A DNA stretch of 36,459 bases from Methylophilaceae bacterium (GTDB lineage Bacteria; Pseudomonadota; Gammaproteobacteria; Burkholderiales; Methylophilaceae): assembly GCA_009926205.1 (NCBI GenBank), contig RFPI01000012.1, forward strand, positions 1-36,459, read 5' to 3'. The notes beneath the pieces are model-generated. The model did no database searches, was not told the origin of the DNA, and worked only from the letters and a program-made list of their open reading frames with translations. Positions 8,088-16,101 of the stretch are shown piece after piece; position 1 is the first letter of the stretch, and every line of letters starts with the position of its first letter. Position numbers and translations under genes: made by a program.

Positions 8088-8444
8088 ATGGACATTAATG
8101 TAAATTCACGTTTGCGTAGAGCACGTAAAACCCGTGCCAAGATTGCGCAGTTGAAGGTAACACGTTTATGTGTGCACCGTAGCAACAGCCATATTTACGC
8201 TCAAATTATCGATGCAACAGGCGGTAAGGTATTAGCAAGTGCCTCGACGATGGAAGCTGAAGTGCGCAAGAAAGTCAAAAACGGCGGCAATGTAGAAGCT
8301 GCTGCTGTGATTGGTAAACGCATTGCTGAGAAAGCAAAGACTGCTGGTGTGACCACAGTTGCGTTCGACCGCTCTGGTTATAAATATCATGGCCGTATCA
8401 AAGCGTTGGCAGATGCTGCACGCGAAAACGGCTTATCGTTCTAA
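8088..8444 (+). CDS. rplR: 50S ribosomal protein L18
   Basis: L18 (118 aa) brings 5S rRNA into the large subunit together with L5. It has an arginine-rich N terminus ([13 protein letters not shown]), [20 protein letters not shown] in the core and [20 protein letters not shown] near the C terminus. It lies nine bases after rplF in the same unit. Confidence 0.98.
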   Translation: MDINVNSRLRRARKTRAKIAQLKVTRLCVHRSNSHIYAQIIDATGGKVLASASTMEAEVRKKVKNGGNVEAAAVIGKRIAEKAKTAGVTTVAFDRSGYKYHGRIKALADAARENGLSF

Positions 8445-8459
8445 ACATCGAGGTTGATA

Positions 8460-8969
8460 ATGGCAAAAGATATTGAACAGCAACAGCAAACCGATGGTTT
8501 GCGCGAGAAGATGATCTCGGTCAACCGTGTGACTAAAGTGGTCAAGGGTGGTCGTATTATGAGCTTTGCCGCACTGACAGTTGTGGGTGATGGCGACGGC
8601 GCAGTAGGTATGGGTAAAGGCAAGGCGCGTGAAGTGCCTGCAGCAGTACAAAAAGCGATGGACGAAGCCCGTCGTAGTATGGTGAAAATCAACCTAAATA
8701 ACGGCACATTGCATCACGCTGTTACTGGTGTTCACGGTGCTGCTAAGGTTTTCATTCAGCCTGCTTCTGAAGGTACTGGAATTATTGCCGGTGGTGCAAT
8801 GCGTGCGATTTTTGAAGTGATGGGCGTGACTAACGTTTTGGCTAAGTGTATTGGTTCAACCAATCCTTACAACGTTGTACGTGCAACTTTAAACGGTTTG
8901 CAATCCATGAATACACCAGCTGAAATCGCTGCTAAGCGCGGTAAGACTGTTGAAGAAATTAGAGGCTAA
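8460..8969 (+). CDS. rpsE: 30S ribosomal protein S5
   Basis: S5 (169 aa) acts in decoding fidelity and the mRNA entry channel. Evidence includes [57 protein letters not shown] and ARGK-like [10 protein letters not shown] at the end. A TTG six bases upstream is in frame, but GAGG at 8450-8453 is correctly spaced for the ATG at 8460. Confidence 0.97.
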   Translation: MAKDIEQQQQTDGLREKMISVNRVTKVVKGGRIMSFAALTVVGDGDGAVGMGKGKAREVPAAVQKAMDEARRSMVKINLNNGTLHHAVTGVHGAAKVFIQPASEGTGIIAGGAMRAIFEVMGVTNVLAKCIGSTNPYNVVRATLNGLQSMNTPAEIAAKRGKTVEEIRG

Positions 8970-8971
8970 TC

Positions 8972-9169
8972 ATGGCTAAGGCTAATAAAGACACCAATAC
9001 AATTAAGGTGACGCTGGTTAAGAGCACGATCGGTAGAATTGCTGCCCATCAAGCATGTGTTCGTGGCCTAGGTTTGCGTCGTATGCATCATACAGTTGAA
9101 GTGCTTGATACTCCTGCAAATCGCGGGATGATTAATGCAGTAAGCTATCTTTTGAAGGTAGAAGCATAA
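8972..9169 (+). CDS. rpmD: 50S ribosomal protein L30
   Basis: L30 (65 aa) is a small 50S protein absent from some bacterial lineages but kept here. The core [19 protein letters not shown], then [18 protein letters not shown] and [13 protein letters not shown] match the family. It starts two bases after rpsE, and its TAA shares one base with the rplO start. Confidence 0.97.
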   Translation: MAKANKDTNTIKVTLVKSTIGRIAAHQACVRGLGLRRMHHTVEVLDTPANRGMINAVSYLLKVEA

Positions 9170-9603
9170 TGAAATTAAATACTATTACTCCTGCTGAAGG
9201 CAGTAAGCATGCCAAACGTCGCGTAGGTCGCGGTATTGGTTCTGGTTTGGGTAAAACCTGTGGCCGCGGTCACAAGGGTCAAAAATCTCGTACAGGCGGT
9301 TTCCATAAAGTGGGCTTTGAAGGCGGTCAAATGCCAATTCAAAGACGTTTGCCTAAGCGTGGTTTCGTATCTCTAACAAGAGCGGATACAGCAAATGTAC
9401 GCATTGGTGATTTGATGGCTTTGGATGCTAAGGTGATTGACTTGTTGACACTGAAAGCAGCCAATGTTGTGCCTATCCAAACCAAGACAGTAAAAGTTTA
9501 TTTGTCTGGTGAAGTAACCAAGGCTGTTTCAGTACAAGGTTTGTTGTTGACTAAAGGCGCTCGTGCAGCAATAGAAGCTGCTGGCGGCAAGATCGTAGAG
9601 TAA
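9169..9603 (+). CDS. rplO: 50S ribosomal protein L15
   Basis: L15 (144 aa) is a late-assembly 50S protein. The glycine/arginine-rich N-terminal half is typical: [40 protein letters not shown] and QRRLPKRGF. The C-terminal domain ends [14 protein letters not shown]. One-base overlap with rpmD; secY follows after four bases. Confidence 0.98.
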   Translation: MKLNTITPAEGSKHAKRRVGRGIGSGLGKTCGRGHKGQKSRTGGFHKVGFEGGQMPIQRRLPKRGFVSLTRADTANVRIGDLMALDAKVIDLLTLKAANVVPIQTKTVKVYLSGEVTKAVSVQGLLLTKGARAAIEAAGGKIVE

Positions 9604-9607
9604 GACT

Positions 9608-10930
9608 TTGGCCAACGATAGTATCTTAAGTGCAGTCAACAAAACAGGCGAATTAAAACGTCGCCTGTTGTTTGTTTTAGGTGCCTTAATCGTTTATCGC
9701 TTAGGGGCACATATTCCTGTTCCAGGAATTAATGCAGAAGTTTTAGCAAAACTGTTTGAGTCACAAAGCACTGGTATTTTGGGCATGTTTAACATGTTCT
9801 CAGGCGGTGCCTTGTCTCGTTTTACAGTGTTTGCTTTGGGTATCATGCCCTATATTTCTGCCTCGATTATTATGCAGTTGATGACTGTGGTATCACCACA
9901 GTTAGAGCAATTGAAAAAAGAAGGTGAAGCTGGAAGGCGACAAATTACTAAGTACACCCGCTACGGCACTGTCTTATTAGCGACCTTCCAAGCACTGGGT
10001 ATTGCCATAGCTCTTGAGTCACAGGCAGGACTAGTATTAAGTCCAGGCTTTGTATTCAGAATTACTACGGTTGTTACCTTAGTGTGCGGCACGATGTTTT
10101 TGATGTGGTTGGGCGAACAGATTACTGAGCGTGGTATTGGTAACGGTATTTCGGTAATCATTTTCGCTGGGATTGTGGCAGGCTTACCGCACGCCATCTT
10201 CTCAACATTAGATTTAGCAAGTACTGGTGCGTTTAATCCAGTATTCGTAATTTTCTTATTTATCGCGGCTATTTTGGTCACCGGTTTTGTGGTGTTTGTA
10301 GAGCGTGGACAAAGAAAAATTACTGTGAATTATGCAAAGCGTCAGGTGGGTCGTCAGATCATGGGTGGTCAGACATCGCACTTGCCTTTGAAGCTCAATA
10401 TGTCGGGTGTGATTCCCCCTATTTTTGCTTCAAGCATTATTTTGTTCCCAGCCACCCTAGCGGGTTGGTTTGGCAGCCATGATAGTGTGTCTTGGTTGAA
10501 GGATATTGGATCGAAGTTGTCCCCAGGGCAGCCGGTTTATATTTTGTTGTTCACATTAGCAATTTTGTTCTTCTGTTTCTTTTATACAGCGTTGGTATTC
10601 AACCCTAAAGAAACAGCGGAAAACTTGAAGAAGAGTGGTGCTTTTGTACCAGGTATTCGCCCAGGTGAGCAAACTGCTAATTACATAGACAAGATTATGG
10701 GTCGTTTGACATTTATTGGTGCGATTTACATCACAGCCGTATGTCTGCTACCAGAGTTTTTAATTTTGAAGTTCCACGTGCCATTCTATTTTGGCGGGAC
10801 ATCATTACTGATTATCGTAGTGGTGACTATGGATTTTATGTCGCAAATGCAAGCGCATTTGATGTCGCAACAATATGAAGGCCTGCTGAAGAAGGCTAAC
10901 TTTAAGGGCGGAAACGCTTTTAATCGTTAA
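9608..10930 (+). CDS. secY: Protein translocase subunit SecY (TTG start)
   Basis: SecY (440 aa) is the channel subunit of the SecYEG translocon in the inner membrane, with ten transmembrane segments. The N terminus has [20 protein letters not shown] then IPVPGI, as in the family. The plug/TM2 region has [20 protein letters not shown] and TM3 starts [30 protein letters not shown] is the cytoplasmic loop that meets the ribosome or SecA. The start is TTG with only a weak upstream AGAGTAAG; no ATG or GTG lies close enough to serve. The weak start may lower SecY relative to L15. Confidence 0.97.
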   Translation: MANDSILSAVNKTGELKRRLLFVLGALIVYRLGAHIPVPGINAEVLAKLFESQSTGILGMFNMFSGGALSRFTVFALGIMPYISASIIMQLMTVVSPQLEQLKKEGEAGRRQITKYTRYGTVLLATFQALGIAIALESQAGLVLSPGFVFRITTVVTLVCGTMFLMWLGEQITERGIGNGISVIIFAGIVAGLPHAIFSTLDLASTGAFNPVFVIFLFIAAILVTGFVVFVERGQRKITVNYAKRQVGRQIMGGQTSHLPLKLNMSGVIPPIFASSIILFPATLAGWFGSHDSVSWLKDIGSKLSPGQPVYILLFTLAILFFCFFYTALVFNPKETAENLKKSGAFVPGIRPGEQTANYIDKIMGRLTFIGAIYITAVCLLPEFLILKFHVPFYFGGTSLLIIVVVTMDFMSQMQAHLMSQQYEGLLKKANFKGGNAFNR

Positions 10931-10946
10931 CTCAGGAGGCTAAGCG

Positions 10947-11165
10947 ATGGCAAAAGAAGACAGAATTGAGATGCAAGGTGAGATTGTTGAAAATCTCCCG
11001 AATGCGACTTTTAGAGTGAAATTAGAAAACGGCCATGTGGTGTTGGGTCATATCTCCGGCAAGATGCGTATGCACTATATTCGTATTCTTCCTGGTGACA
11101 AGGTAACAGTGGAATTAACACCATATGATTTAACGAAGGCACGGATTGTATTCCGCGCTAAATAG
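10947..11165 (+). CDS. infA: Translation initiation factor IF-1
   Basis: IF-1 (72 aa) is an OB-fold protein that blocks the 30S A site during initiation. The sequence [20 protein letters not shown] and later [17 protein letters not shown] and PYDLTKARI are essentially the family consensus. A strong CAGGAGG precedes the ATG. Placement between secY and rpmJ is typical of betaproteobacteria. Confidence 0.98.
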   Translation: MAKEDRIEMQGEIVENLPNATFRVKLENGHVVLGHISGKMRMHYIRILPGDKVTVELTPYDLTKARIVFRAK

Positions 11166-11192
11166 ATTTTGATTTAGGTTTGTGAGGCGAAA

Positions 11193-11306
11193 ATGAGAGT
11201 TCGTGCATCAGTAAAAGCTTTATGCAGAAATTGCAAAGTAGTGCGTCGTCGCGGTGTCGTTCGCGTTATTTGTAGCGATCCAAGACATAAACAACGTCAA
11301 GGTTAA
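11193..11306 (+). CDS. rpmJ: 50S ribosomal protein L36 (zinc-binding form)
   Basis: This 37-codon gene begins [20 protein letters not shown] and ends [10 protein letters not shown]36 is the smallest 50S protein and rigidifies 23S rRNA near the GTPase centre. The zinc ribbon is intact: Cys11, Cys14, Cys27 and His32 (C-x2-C-x12-C-x4-H). It is preceded by a GTGAGGCG ribosome-binding site and closes the spc-type unit, 27 bases after infA. Confidence 0.96.
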   Translation: MRVRASVKALCRNCKVVRRRGVVRVICSDPRHKQRQG

Positions 11307-11329
11307 TTGACGTAACAGTGGGTTGCCGA

Positions 11330-11358
11330 TTGTTAAAAGTCGGCTTAAATGATAAAAT
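11330..11358 (+). promoter_or_regulatory. Predicted promoter of the rpsM (alpha-type) unit
   Basis: TTGTTA (11330-11335) and TAAAAT (11353-11358) are 17 bases apart in the 106-base gap between rpmJ and rpsM. TTTGGG and then C plus six T follow, the same start-region layout as at rplC and rplN. The predicted leader is about 48 bases. Both boxes are decent and the gap has no other explanation. Confidence 0.7.
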
Positions 11359-11370
11359 TTTGGGCTTTTT

Positions 11371-11394
11371 TGACGGTTTATAAACCAACCGTCA
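11371..11394 (+). promoter_or_regulatory. Alternative hairpins in the rpsM leader
   Basis: TGACGGTT (11371-11378) pairs with AACCGTCA (11387-11394). The overlapping 12-base palindrome GGTTTATAAACC (11375-11386) could also form and would exclude the first. Mutually exclusive structures just before the rpsM start are suggestive because, in E. coli, S4 (rpsD, in this unit) represses translation through a leader pseudoknot. Equivalence here is inference only. Confidence 0.45.
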
Positions 11395-11412
11395 TCACGA
11401 TGGAGTAAGTAC

Positions 11413-11775
11413 ATGGCTCGTATAGCAGGGGTAAATATCCCAAATCATAAACATGCAGAGATTGCTTTAACGGCAATTTATGGCATTGGACGTAACACAG
11501 CTAAGCGCATTTGTGATGCCGCTGGTGTTGCTGTTACCACAAAGATCAAAGATCTGAACGATGCCGAAGTCGAAAAGCTGCGTGATGAAGTGGCCAAATT
11601 ACAAGTTGAAGGTGATTTGCGCCGTGAAGTGACAATGAACATCAAGCGTTTGATGGATTTGGGTTGCTACCGTGGTGTGCGTCATCGCCGTGGCCTCCCT
11701 GTTCGTGGTCAACGTACAAAAACCAATGCGCGAACACGCAAAGGTCCAGTAAAGCCTATCAAGGCATCCAAGTAA
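11413..11775 (+). CDS. rpsM: 30S ribosomal protein S13
   Basis: S13 (120 aa) bridges the 30S head to the 50S subunit. Signatures are [34 protein letters not shown], the helix-turn-helix-like [19 protein letters not shown], and the basic tail [20 protein letters not shown]. First gene of the alpha-type unit, with a GGAG site upstream of the ATG. Confidence 0.98.
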   Translation: MARIAGVNIPNHKHAEIALTAIYGIGRNTAKRICDAAGVAVTTKIKDLNDAEVEKLRDEVAKLQVEGDLRREVTMNIKRLMDLGCYRGVRHRRGLPVRGQRTKTNARTRKGPVKPIKASK

Positions 11776-11785
11776 GGAATAAGAC

Positions 11786-12175
11786 ATGGCTAAAGCTAAC
11801 GTACGCGTTCGCAAGAAAGTTAAAAAGAATGTTGCTGAAGGCATTGCACATGTGCATGCTTCCTTCAATAACACCATTATTACGATTACCGACAGACAAG
11901 GTAATGCCCTGTCTTGGGCAACTTCCGGCGGTGCCGGTTTTAAAGGCTCACGTAAAAGTACTCCATTTGCTGCCCAGGTAGCTGCTGAAGCAGCTGGTAA
12001 AGCAGCGCAAGAGTACGGCGTGAAAAACCTTGAAGTTCGCATTAAAGGTCCTGGTCCTGGTCGTGAATCAGCTGTGCGTGCTTTAAACGCAGCTGGATTC
12101 AAGATCACCAGCATCTCTGATGTGACCCCAGTGCCGCACAACGGTTGTCGTCCACCTAAAAAACGTCGTATCTAA
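11786..12175 (+). CDS. rpsK: 30S ribosomal protein S11
   Basis: S11 (129 aa) forms the platform near the E site. It contains [57 protein letters not shown] and the highly conserved end [16 protein letters not shown]. An AAGGAA site precedes the ATG, ten bases after rpsM. Intact and ordinary. Confidence 0.98.
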   Translation: MAKANVRVRKKVKKNVAEGIAHVHASFNNTIITITDRQGNALSWATSGGAGFKGSRKSTPFAAQVAAEAAGKAAQEYGVKNLEVRIKGPGPGRESAVRALNAAGFKITSISDVTPVPHNGCRPPKKRRI

Positions 12176-12208
12176 GCGACGTATAGCAGAGAATTATAGG
12201 AGATCACC

Positions 12209-12838
12209 TTGGCTAGAAATCTTGATCCTAAGTGCCGTCAGTGTCGCCGTGAAGGCGAGAAGCTATTCCTCAAAGGGGAAAAGTGCTTCACTGATAAATG
12301 TGCTATTGAAAAGCGTAACTTCCCTCCAGGTCAGCACGGTCAGCGCCGTAATCAGCGCTTGTCTGACTATGGTGTTCAGTTGCGTGAAAAGCAAAAATTG
12401 CGTCGTATCTACGGTGTGCTTGAAGCTCAGTTCCGCAGCTACTATACTGAGGCTGATCGTCAAAAAGGCATTACTGGCGAGAACTTATTGCAATTATTGG
12501 AATGCCGTTTAGACAACGTTGCTTACCGTATGGGTATTGGTGCTTCACGCACTGAAGCGCGTCAAATCGTGCGTCACAATAGCATCTTGGTGAATGGCAA
12601 GCGCGTGAATATTCCTTCTTACCAAGTTAAACCAGGCGATACCATCCAAGTGACTGAAGCTGCGAAGAGTCAGTTGCGTATTAAAGGTTCTCTGGCTGCA
12701 GCTGAACAAAGAGGTTTCCCAGAGTGGCTTGATGTAGATGTGAAGTCATTGAAAGGTGTGTTTAAAGCTAAGCCACAACGTGATGACTTGCCAAGCACAA
12801 TCAATGAATCATTGGTTGTTGAGCTTTACTCTAAGTAA
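12209..12838 (+). CDS. rpsD: 30S ribosomal protein S4, four-cysteine form (TTG start)
   Basis: S4 (209 aa) nucleates 30S assembly and helps mRNA unwinding. [20 protein letters not shown] and the S4 RNA-binding domain [20 protein letters not shown] are diagnostic. Unlike E. coli S4, it has Cys9, Cys12, Cys26 and Cys31, the positions that bind zinc in Thermus S4, followed by [11 protein letters not shown]. Translation starts at TTG, fixed by AGGAG seven bases upstream and by the conserved N terminus. The gap to rpsK is 33 bases. Confidence 0.97.
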   Translation: MARNLDPKCRQCRREGEKLFLKGEKCFTDKCAIEKRNFPPGQHGQRRNQRLSDYGVQLREKQKLRRIYGVLEAQFRSYYTEADRQKGITGENLLQLLECRLDNVAYRMGIGASRTEARQIVRHNSILVNGKRVNIPSYQVKPGDTIQVTEAAKSQLRIKGSLAAAEQRGFPEWLDVDVKSLKGVFKAKPQRDDLPSTINESLVVELYSK

Positions 12839-12866
12839 TCTAATTTAGGACGGTAAGGGAAATTAT

Positions 12867-13847
12867 ATGCAAAGTCCGACAGAATATTTGAAACCACGCG
12901 TTGTTGATGTTGAGGTGATTAATCCTCTGCGCGCTCGCGTGACTTTGGAACCGATGGAACGTGGTTTTGGCTTTACCTTGGGTAATGCTTTACGCCGTGT
13001 ATTGTTGTCATCCATTCCAGGCTATGCCATCACCGAAGTGAAAATTGATGGTGTGGTACATGAATACTCTACGATTGATGGTGTTCAAGAAGACGTGGTG
13101 GATATCCTTCTGAATTTGAAGGGTGTAGCACTCAAGTTGAACAGCAAAAATGAAACAGTGCTGAAACTGACTAAGTCAGGTGAAGGCGTGGTAACAGCTG
13201 CCGACTTTGAAACAGGTCACGATGCTGAAATTTTCAATCCTGATCATGTAATTGCTCACCTGACTAAGGGTGGCAAATTGAGCATGGAAGTGAAAATTGA
13301 AATGGGTCGTGGTTATCAACCTGTTCCAGTTCGTCAAAAGCCAGATGAAGATAAAGCCTTAGGTTTTATCATGATTGATGCTTCTTTCAGTCCAATCAAC
13401 AAGGTGAGCTACCATGTTGAAAGTGCTCGTGTAGAGCAAAGAACTGACCTCGATAAGCTGATTATGGATGTTGAGACCAATGGTGTCATCGAACCAGAAC
13501 AAGCGATTCGTGATGCTGCGCGTATTTTGATTGGTCAATTATCCGTGTTTGCTGATTTGGAAGGTGCTCCAACAGAAGTGGAAGTGAAGCAAGCGCCACA
13601 AGTTGACCCTATCCTATTGCGTCCAGTGGATGATTTGGAATTGACTGTTCGTTCAGCAAACTGCTTGAAAGCTGAGAACATCTATTACATCGGTGATTTG
13701 ATTCAACGCACCGAAAATGAATTATTAAAAGCACCTAATTTGGGCCGTAAGTCTCTGAACGAGATTAAAGATGTTTTGGCATCTAAAGGTCTAACACTAG
13801 GCATGAAATTAGAAAACTGGCCACCCGTTGGCTTGGAAAAAGCGTGA
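12867..13847 (+). CDS. rpoA: RNA polymerase subunit alpha
   Basis: Alpha (326 aa) dimerises to assemble RNA polymerase and contacts UP elements and activators. The N-terminal domain (about 1-235) has [20 protein letters not shown] and the dimerisation and beta-binding motifs. The C-terminal domain (about 250-326) carries [18 protein letters not shown], with Arg262 matching the DNA-contacting Arg265 of E. coli, and ends [17 protein letters not shown] then LENWPP. It lies between rpsD and rplQ, as in most bacteria. Confidence 0.99.
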   Translation: MQSPTEYLKPRVVDVEVINPLRARVTLEPMERGFGFTLGNALRRVLLSSIPGYAITEVKIDGVVHEYSTIDGVQEDVVDILLNLKGVALKLNSKNETVLKLTKSGEGVVTAADFETGHDAEIFNPDHVIAHLTKGGKLSMEVKIEMGRGYQPVPVRQKPDEDKALGFIMIDASFSPINKVSYHVESARVEQRTDLDKLIMDVETNGVIEPEQAIRDAARILIGQLSVFADLEGAPTEVEVKQAPQVDPILLRPVDDLELTVRSANCLKAENIYYIGDLIQRTENELLKAPNLGRKSLNEIKDVLASKGLTLGMKLENWPPVGLEKA

Positions 13848-13857
13848 GGAAATCACT

Positions 13858-14247
13858 ATGCGTCATCGCAACAGTAACCGTAAATTAAACCGCACCAGCA
13901 GCCATCGTCAGGCGATGTTGCGTAACATGGCCAACTCTTTGTTGCGTCATGAAGTGATCAAAACTACTTTGCCTAAGGCAAAAGAGTTGCGTCGTATTGC
14001 TGAACCGCTGATTACTTTAGGTAAAAGCGCAACCTTAGCAAATCGTCGTTTGGCTTTTAGCCGTCTGCGCGATCGTGATATCGTAGGTAAGCTGTTCAAC
14101 GAACTCGGCCCACGCTACAACACACGTCCAGGTGGATATTTGCGTATTTTGAAATGTGGCTTCCGTGATGGCGACAATGCACCGATGGCATTGGTTGAAT
14201 TGGTAGACCGTCCAGAAACTGCTGCAGAGCCAGTGGCAGCTGAGTAA
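13858..14247 (+). CDS. rplQ: 50S ribosomal protein L17
   Basis: L17 (129 aa) lies at the base of the 50S subunit near the exit. [40 protein letters not shown] and ARYNTRPGG-like [12 protein letters not shown] are typical. A ten-residue upstream extension (13828) overlaps rpoA and is not used, since GAGGAA is spaced for 13858. The end is an Ala/Glu-rich tail. Last gene of the ribosomal block; a terminator follows. Confidence 0.98.
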   Translation: MRHRNSNRKLNRTSSHRQAMLRNMANSLLRHEVIKTTLPKAKELRRIAEPLITLGKSATLANRRLAFSRLRDRDIVGKLFNELGPRYNTRPGGYLRILKCGFRDGDNAPMALVELVDRPETAAEPVAAE

Positions 14248-14261
14248 TCAGTTGCACAATC

Positions 14262-14290
14262 AAAAAAGCCAGCCTAGCGCTGGCTTTTTT
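14262..14290. terminator. Bidirectional terminator, rplQ / glutaredoxin-like gene
   Basis: A6 then GCCAGC (14268-14273), loop CTAGC, GCTGGC (14279-14284) and T6 form a 12-bp-capable hairpin with a T run on both strands. It lies 14 bases after rplQ on one side and directly next to the stop of the opposing gene on the other, so it should stop both transcripts. Confidence 0.9.
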
Positions 14291-14292
14291 AT

Positions 14293-14550
14293 TTATAGTC
14301 TATGACGGCTGATGAGCCGTATTACATCGGCTAGATTGAACGGCCAGTTCAGTGATTGTTTAAACTCAGCGATATGAAGCACGGGGATGCTGGTTTGATA
14401 TTGAGCAAATAAAGTATCATTTGTAGTGATATCAATATGCTGAATTTTACAGGGAATCTCTGCTGCGACTTGATGCAAGATATCACTGGCCTGCTCACAT
14501 AAGTGACAGTGCTCCGTACCATACAGGGTAATGTGCAATATATCGGTCAT
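14293..14550 (-). CDS. Glutaredoxin/thioredoxin-like small redox protein
   Basis: This 85-aa protein has a single thioredoxin-fold domain. LHITLYGTEHCHLCEQA carries a CxxC redox motif on the first helix, and SIPVLHIAE supplies the cis-proline loop. It resembles the DUF836/glutaredoxin-like family found in many betaproteobacteria, whose partner is not known to me. An in-frame TTG at 14562 is possible; I use the ATG at 14550, which begins MTDILHITLYG. It is divergent from mgtE, with a 15-base palindrome between them. Specific substrate unknown. Confidence 0.85.
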   Translation of the reverse strand: MTDILHITLYGTEHCHLCEQASDILHQVAAEIPCKIQHIDITTNDTLFAQYQTSIPVLHIAEFKQSLNWPFNLADVIRLISRHRL

Positions 14551-14578
14551 AGCAAACGCCAAATAAAATCATCTGAGG

Positions 14579-14593
14579 GCGATATAATATCGC
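14579..14593. promoter_or_regulatory. 15-base palindrome between divergent genes, containing TATAAT
   Basis: GCGATATAATATCGC reads the same on both strands apart from its central base. It contains TATAAT (14583-14588) toward mgtE and TATTAT toward the redox gene. No good -35 is seen at 17 bases on either side. It could be a shared -10 region or a repressor operator for both genes. Confidence 0.4.
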
Positions 14594-14658
14594 TAAATCA
14601 GTGATACCCTAATGCAGTTTTAACGGATTAACGAAATCCTCAACCAGCGAGTAAGTGA

Positions 14659-16101
14659 ATGGCGGAATATCAAGAAAATAAAGAAAGCTTACAAGAGAGC
14701 CTACAGCTGATTGTAGAGCTGCTGGATAAGCACGAGCTCGTCGAGAATTTAGTTCATAAGCAAGAACAAGATGGCCCTAAGCAAGAGTTGGTTGAGTCCA
14801 TCGTCCACAGACAAAATATCGCTCTGCTGCAAAAAAAACTTGAATCCTTACACCCAGCTGACGTCGCCTATATTCTTGAAGCGCTTCCCTTAGAAAAACG
14901 TTTGTATGTTTGGGACCTTGTCAAAGCCGATCGCGATGGTGAAATTCTATTAGAAGTATCTGATGCAGTTCGACAAACCTTGATTGCTGACATGGACAGC
15001 GACGAGTTGTTGGCCGCTGCCGAGCAATTAGATACAGACGAGTTGGCTGACTTAGCGCCGGATTTGCCTAAAGATGTTCTGCAAGAATTATTAGATAGTT
15101 TAGATACACAAAATCGTGAACGTCTGCAGTCTGCACTCTCCTATCCTGAGGATACTGTAGGTGCGCGTATGGACTTTGATATCGTCACGATTCGCGAGGA
15201 TATTAGCCTCGAAGTCGCTTTGCGATATCTGCGCCGAATTGGGCAACTACCAGACCATACCGATAAATTATTTGTGGTCGATAGACACGACATTCTGCGC
15301 GGCGTTTTGCCTCTAAAACGATTGGTGGTGAAAGATTTAGAGCTGGGTGTGAAAGATGTGATGGCGGATGATGCGGTAGTTTTTCATCCAGAGGATATGG
15401 CCGATGAAGCGGCTAAGGCGTTTGAGCGCTATGACCTCGTGACTGCCCCAGTGGTGGATGAAAATAACAAACTAGTGGGTCGACTAACCGTGGATACCGT
15501 AATGGATTACATTCGCGAAGAAGCCGAAAGCGATATGCTGTCCTTGGCCGGTTTGCGCGAGGAAGAAGATTTGTTCTCATCCGTATGGACTTCGGTGCAA
15601 AACCGTTGGACTTGGCTGGCGATTAATCTAGTCACCGCTTTGGTCGCATCACGCGTGATAGGCTTGTTTGAGGGTTCTATCGAAAAAGTAGTGGCGCTAG
15701 CCGCCTTGATGCCCATCGTGGCGGGTATCGGGGGTAATTCAGGCAATCAGACAACGACCATGATTGTGCGCGGGATTGCGCTTGGGCAAATCAGTGGTGT
15801 GAATATGCAATCACTGATTAAAAAAGAAATTGGCGTCAGTATTATTAATGGCCTAATTTGGGGCAGTGTATTGGGCCTTATTGCTTACAGCTTATACGGC
15901 AATACTATTCTAAGTGTAGTGATGACTGCAGCGATGACCTTAAATCTATTGCTCGCAGCGATTGTTGGGGTCACTATCCCGATTGTGATGAGCAAGTTTG
16001 GACGTGACCCAGCGGTTGGCTCAAGCGTCTTGTTGACGGCGATGACCGATAGCGGCGGGTTTTTTATCTTTCTTGGATTGGCAACCATCTTTCTTACATG
16101 A
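14659..16101 (+). CDS. mgtE: Magnesium transporter MgtE
   Basis: MgtE (480 aa) is an inner-membrane Mg2+ channel gated by cytoplasmic Mg2+. Order: N-terminal superhelical domain (about 50-165, including HPADVAYILEALPLEKR), two CBS domains (about 168-290), and five membrane helices (about 315-480) with MPIVAGIGGNSGNQTTTMI and the pore aspartate Asp464 in LLTAMTDSGGFF. Residues 26-36 and 43-53 are near-repeats (ELVENLVHKQE and ELVESIVHRQN). It overlaps the next gene by four bases. No M-box leader is visible upstream. Confidence 0.95.
   Translation: MAEYQENKESLQESLQLIVELLDKHELVENLVHKQEQDGPKQELVESIVHRQNIALLQKKLESLHPADVAYILEALPLEKRLYVWDLVKADRDGEILLEVSDAVRQTLIADMDSDELLAAAEQLDTDELADLAPDLPKDVLQELLDSLDTQNRERLQSALSYPEDTVGARMDFDIVTIREDISLEVALRYLRRIGQLPDHTDKLFVVDRHDILRGVLPLKRLVVKDLELGVKDVMADDAVVFHPEDMADEAAKAFERYDLVTAPVVDENNKLVGRLTVDTVMDYIREEAESDMLSLAGLREEEDLFSSVWTSVQNRWTWLAINLVTALVASRVIGLFEGSIEKVVALAALMPIVAGIGGNSGNQTTTMIVRGIALGQISGVNMQSLIKKEIGVSIINGLIWGSVLGLIAYSLYGNTILSVVMTAAMTLNLLLAAIVGVTIPIVMSKFGRDPAVGSSVLLTAMTDSGGFFIFLGLATIFLT

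Noticed and set aside
11599-12141. 180-aa open frame on the minus strand opposite rpsM/rpsK
   Set aside because: It is fully antisense to two conserved ribosomal genes, resembles no family I know, and has the composition expected of a shadow frame.
14563-14658. Mg2+ riboswitch upstream of mgtE
   Set aside because: The whole divergent gap is under 100 bases and shows no extended paired structure of the M-box or ykoK kind.
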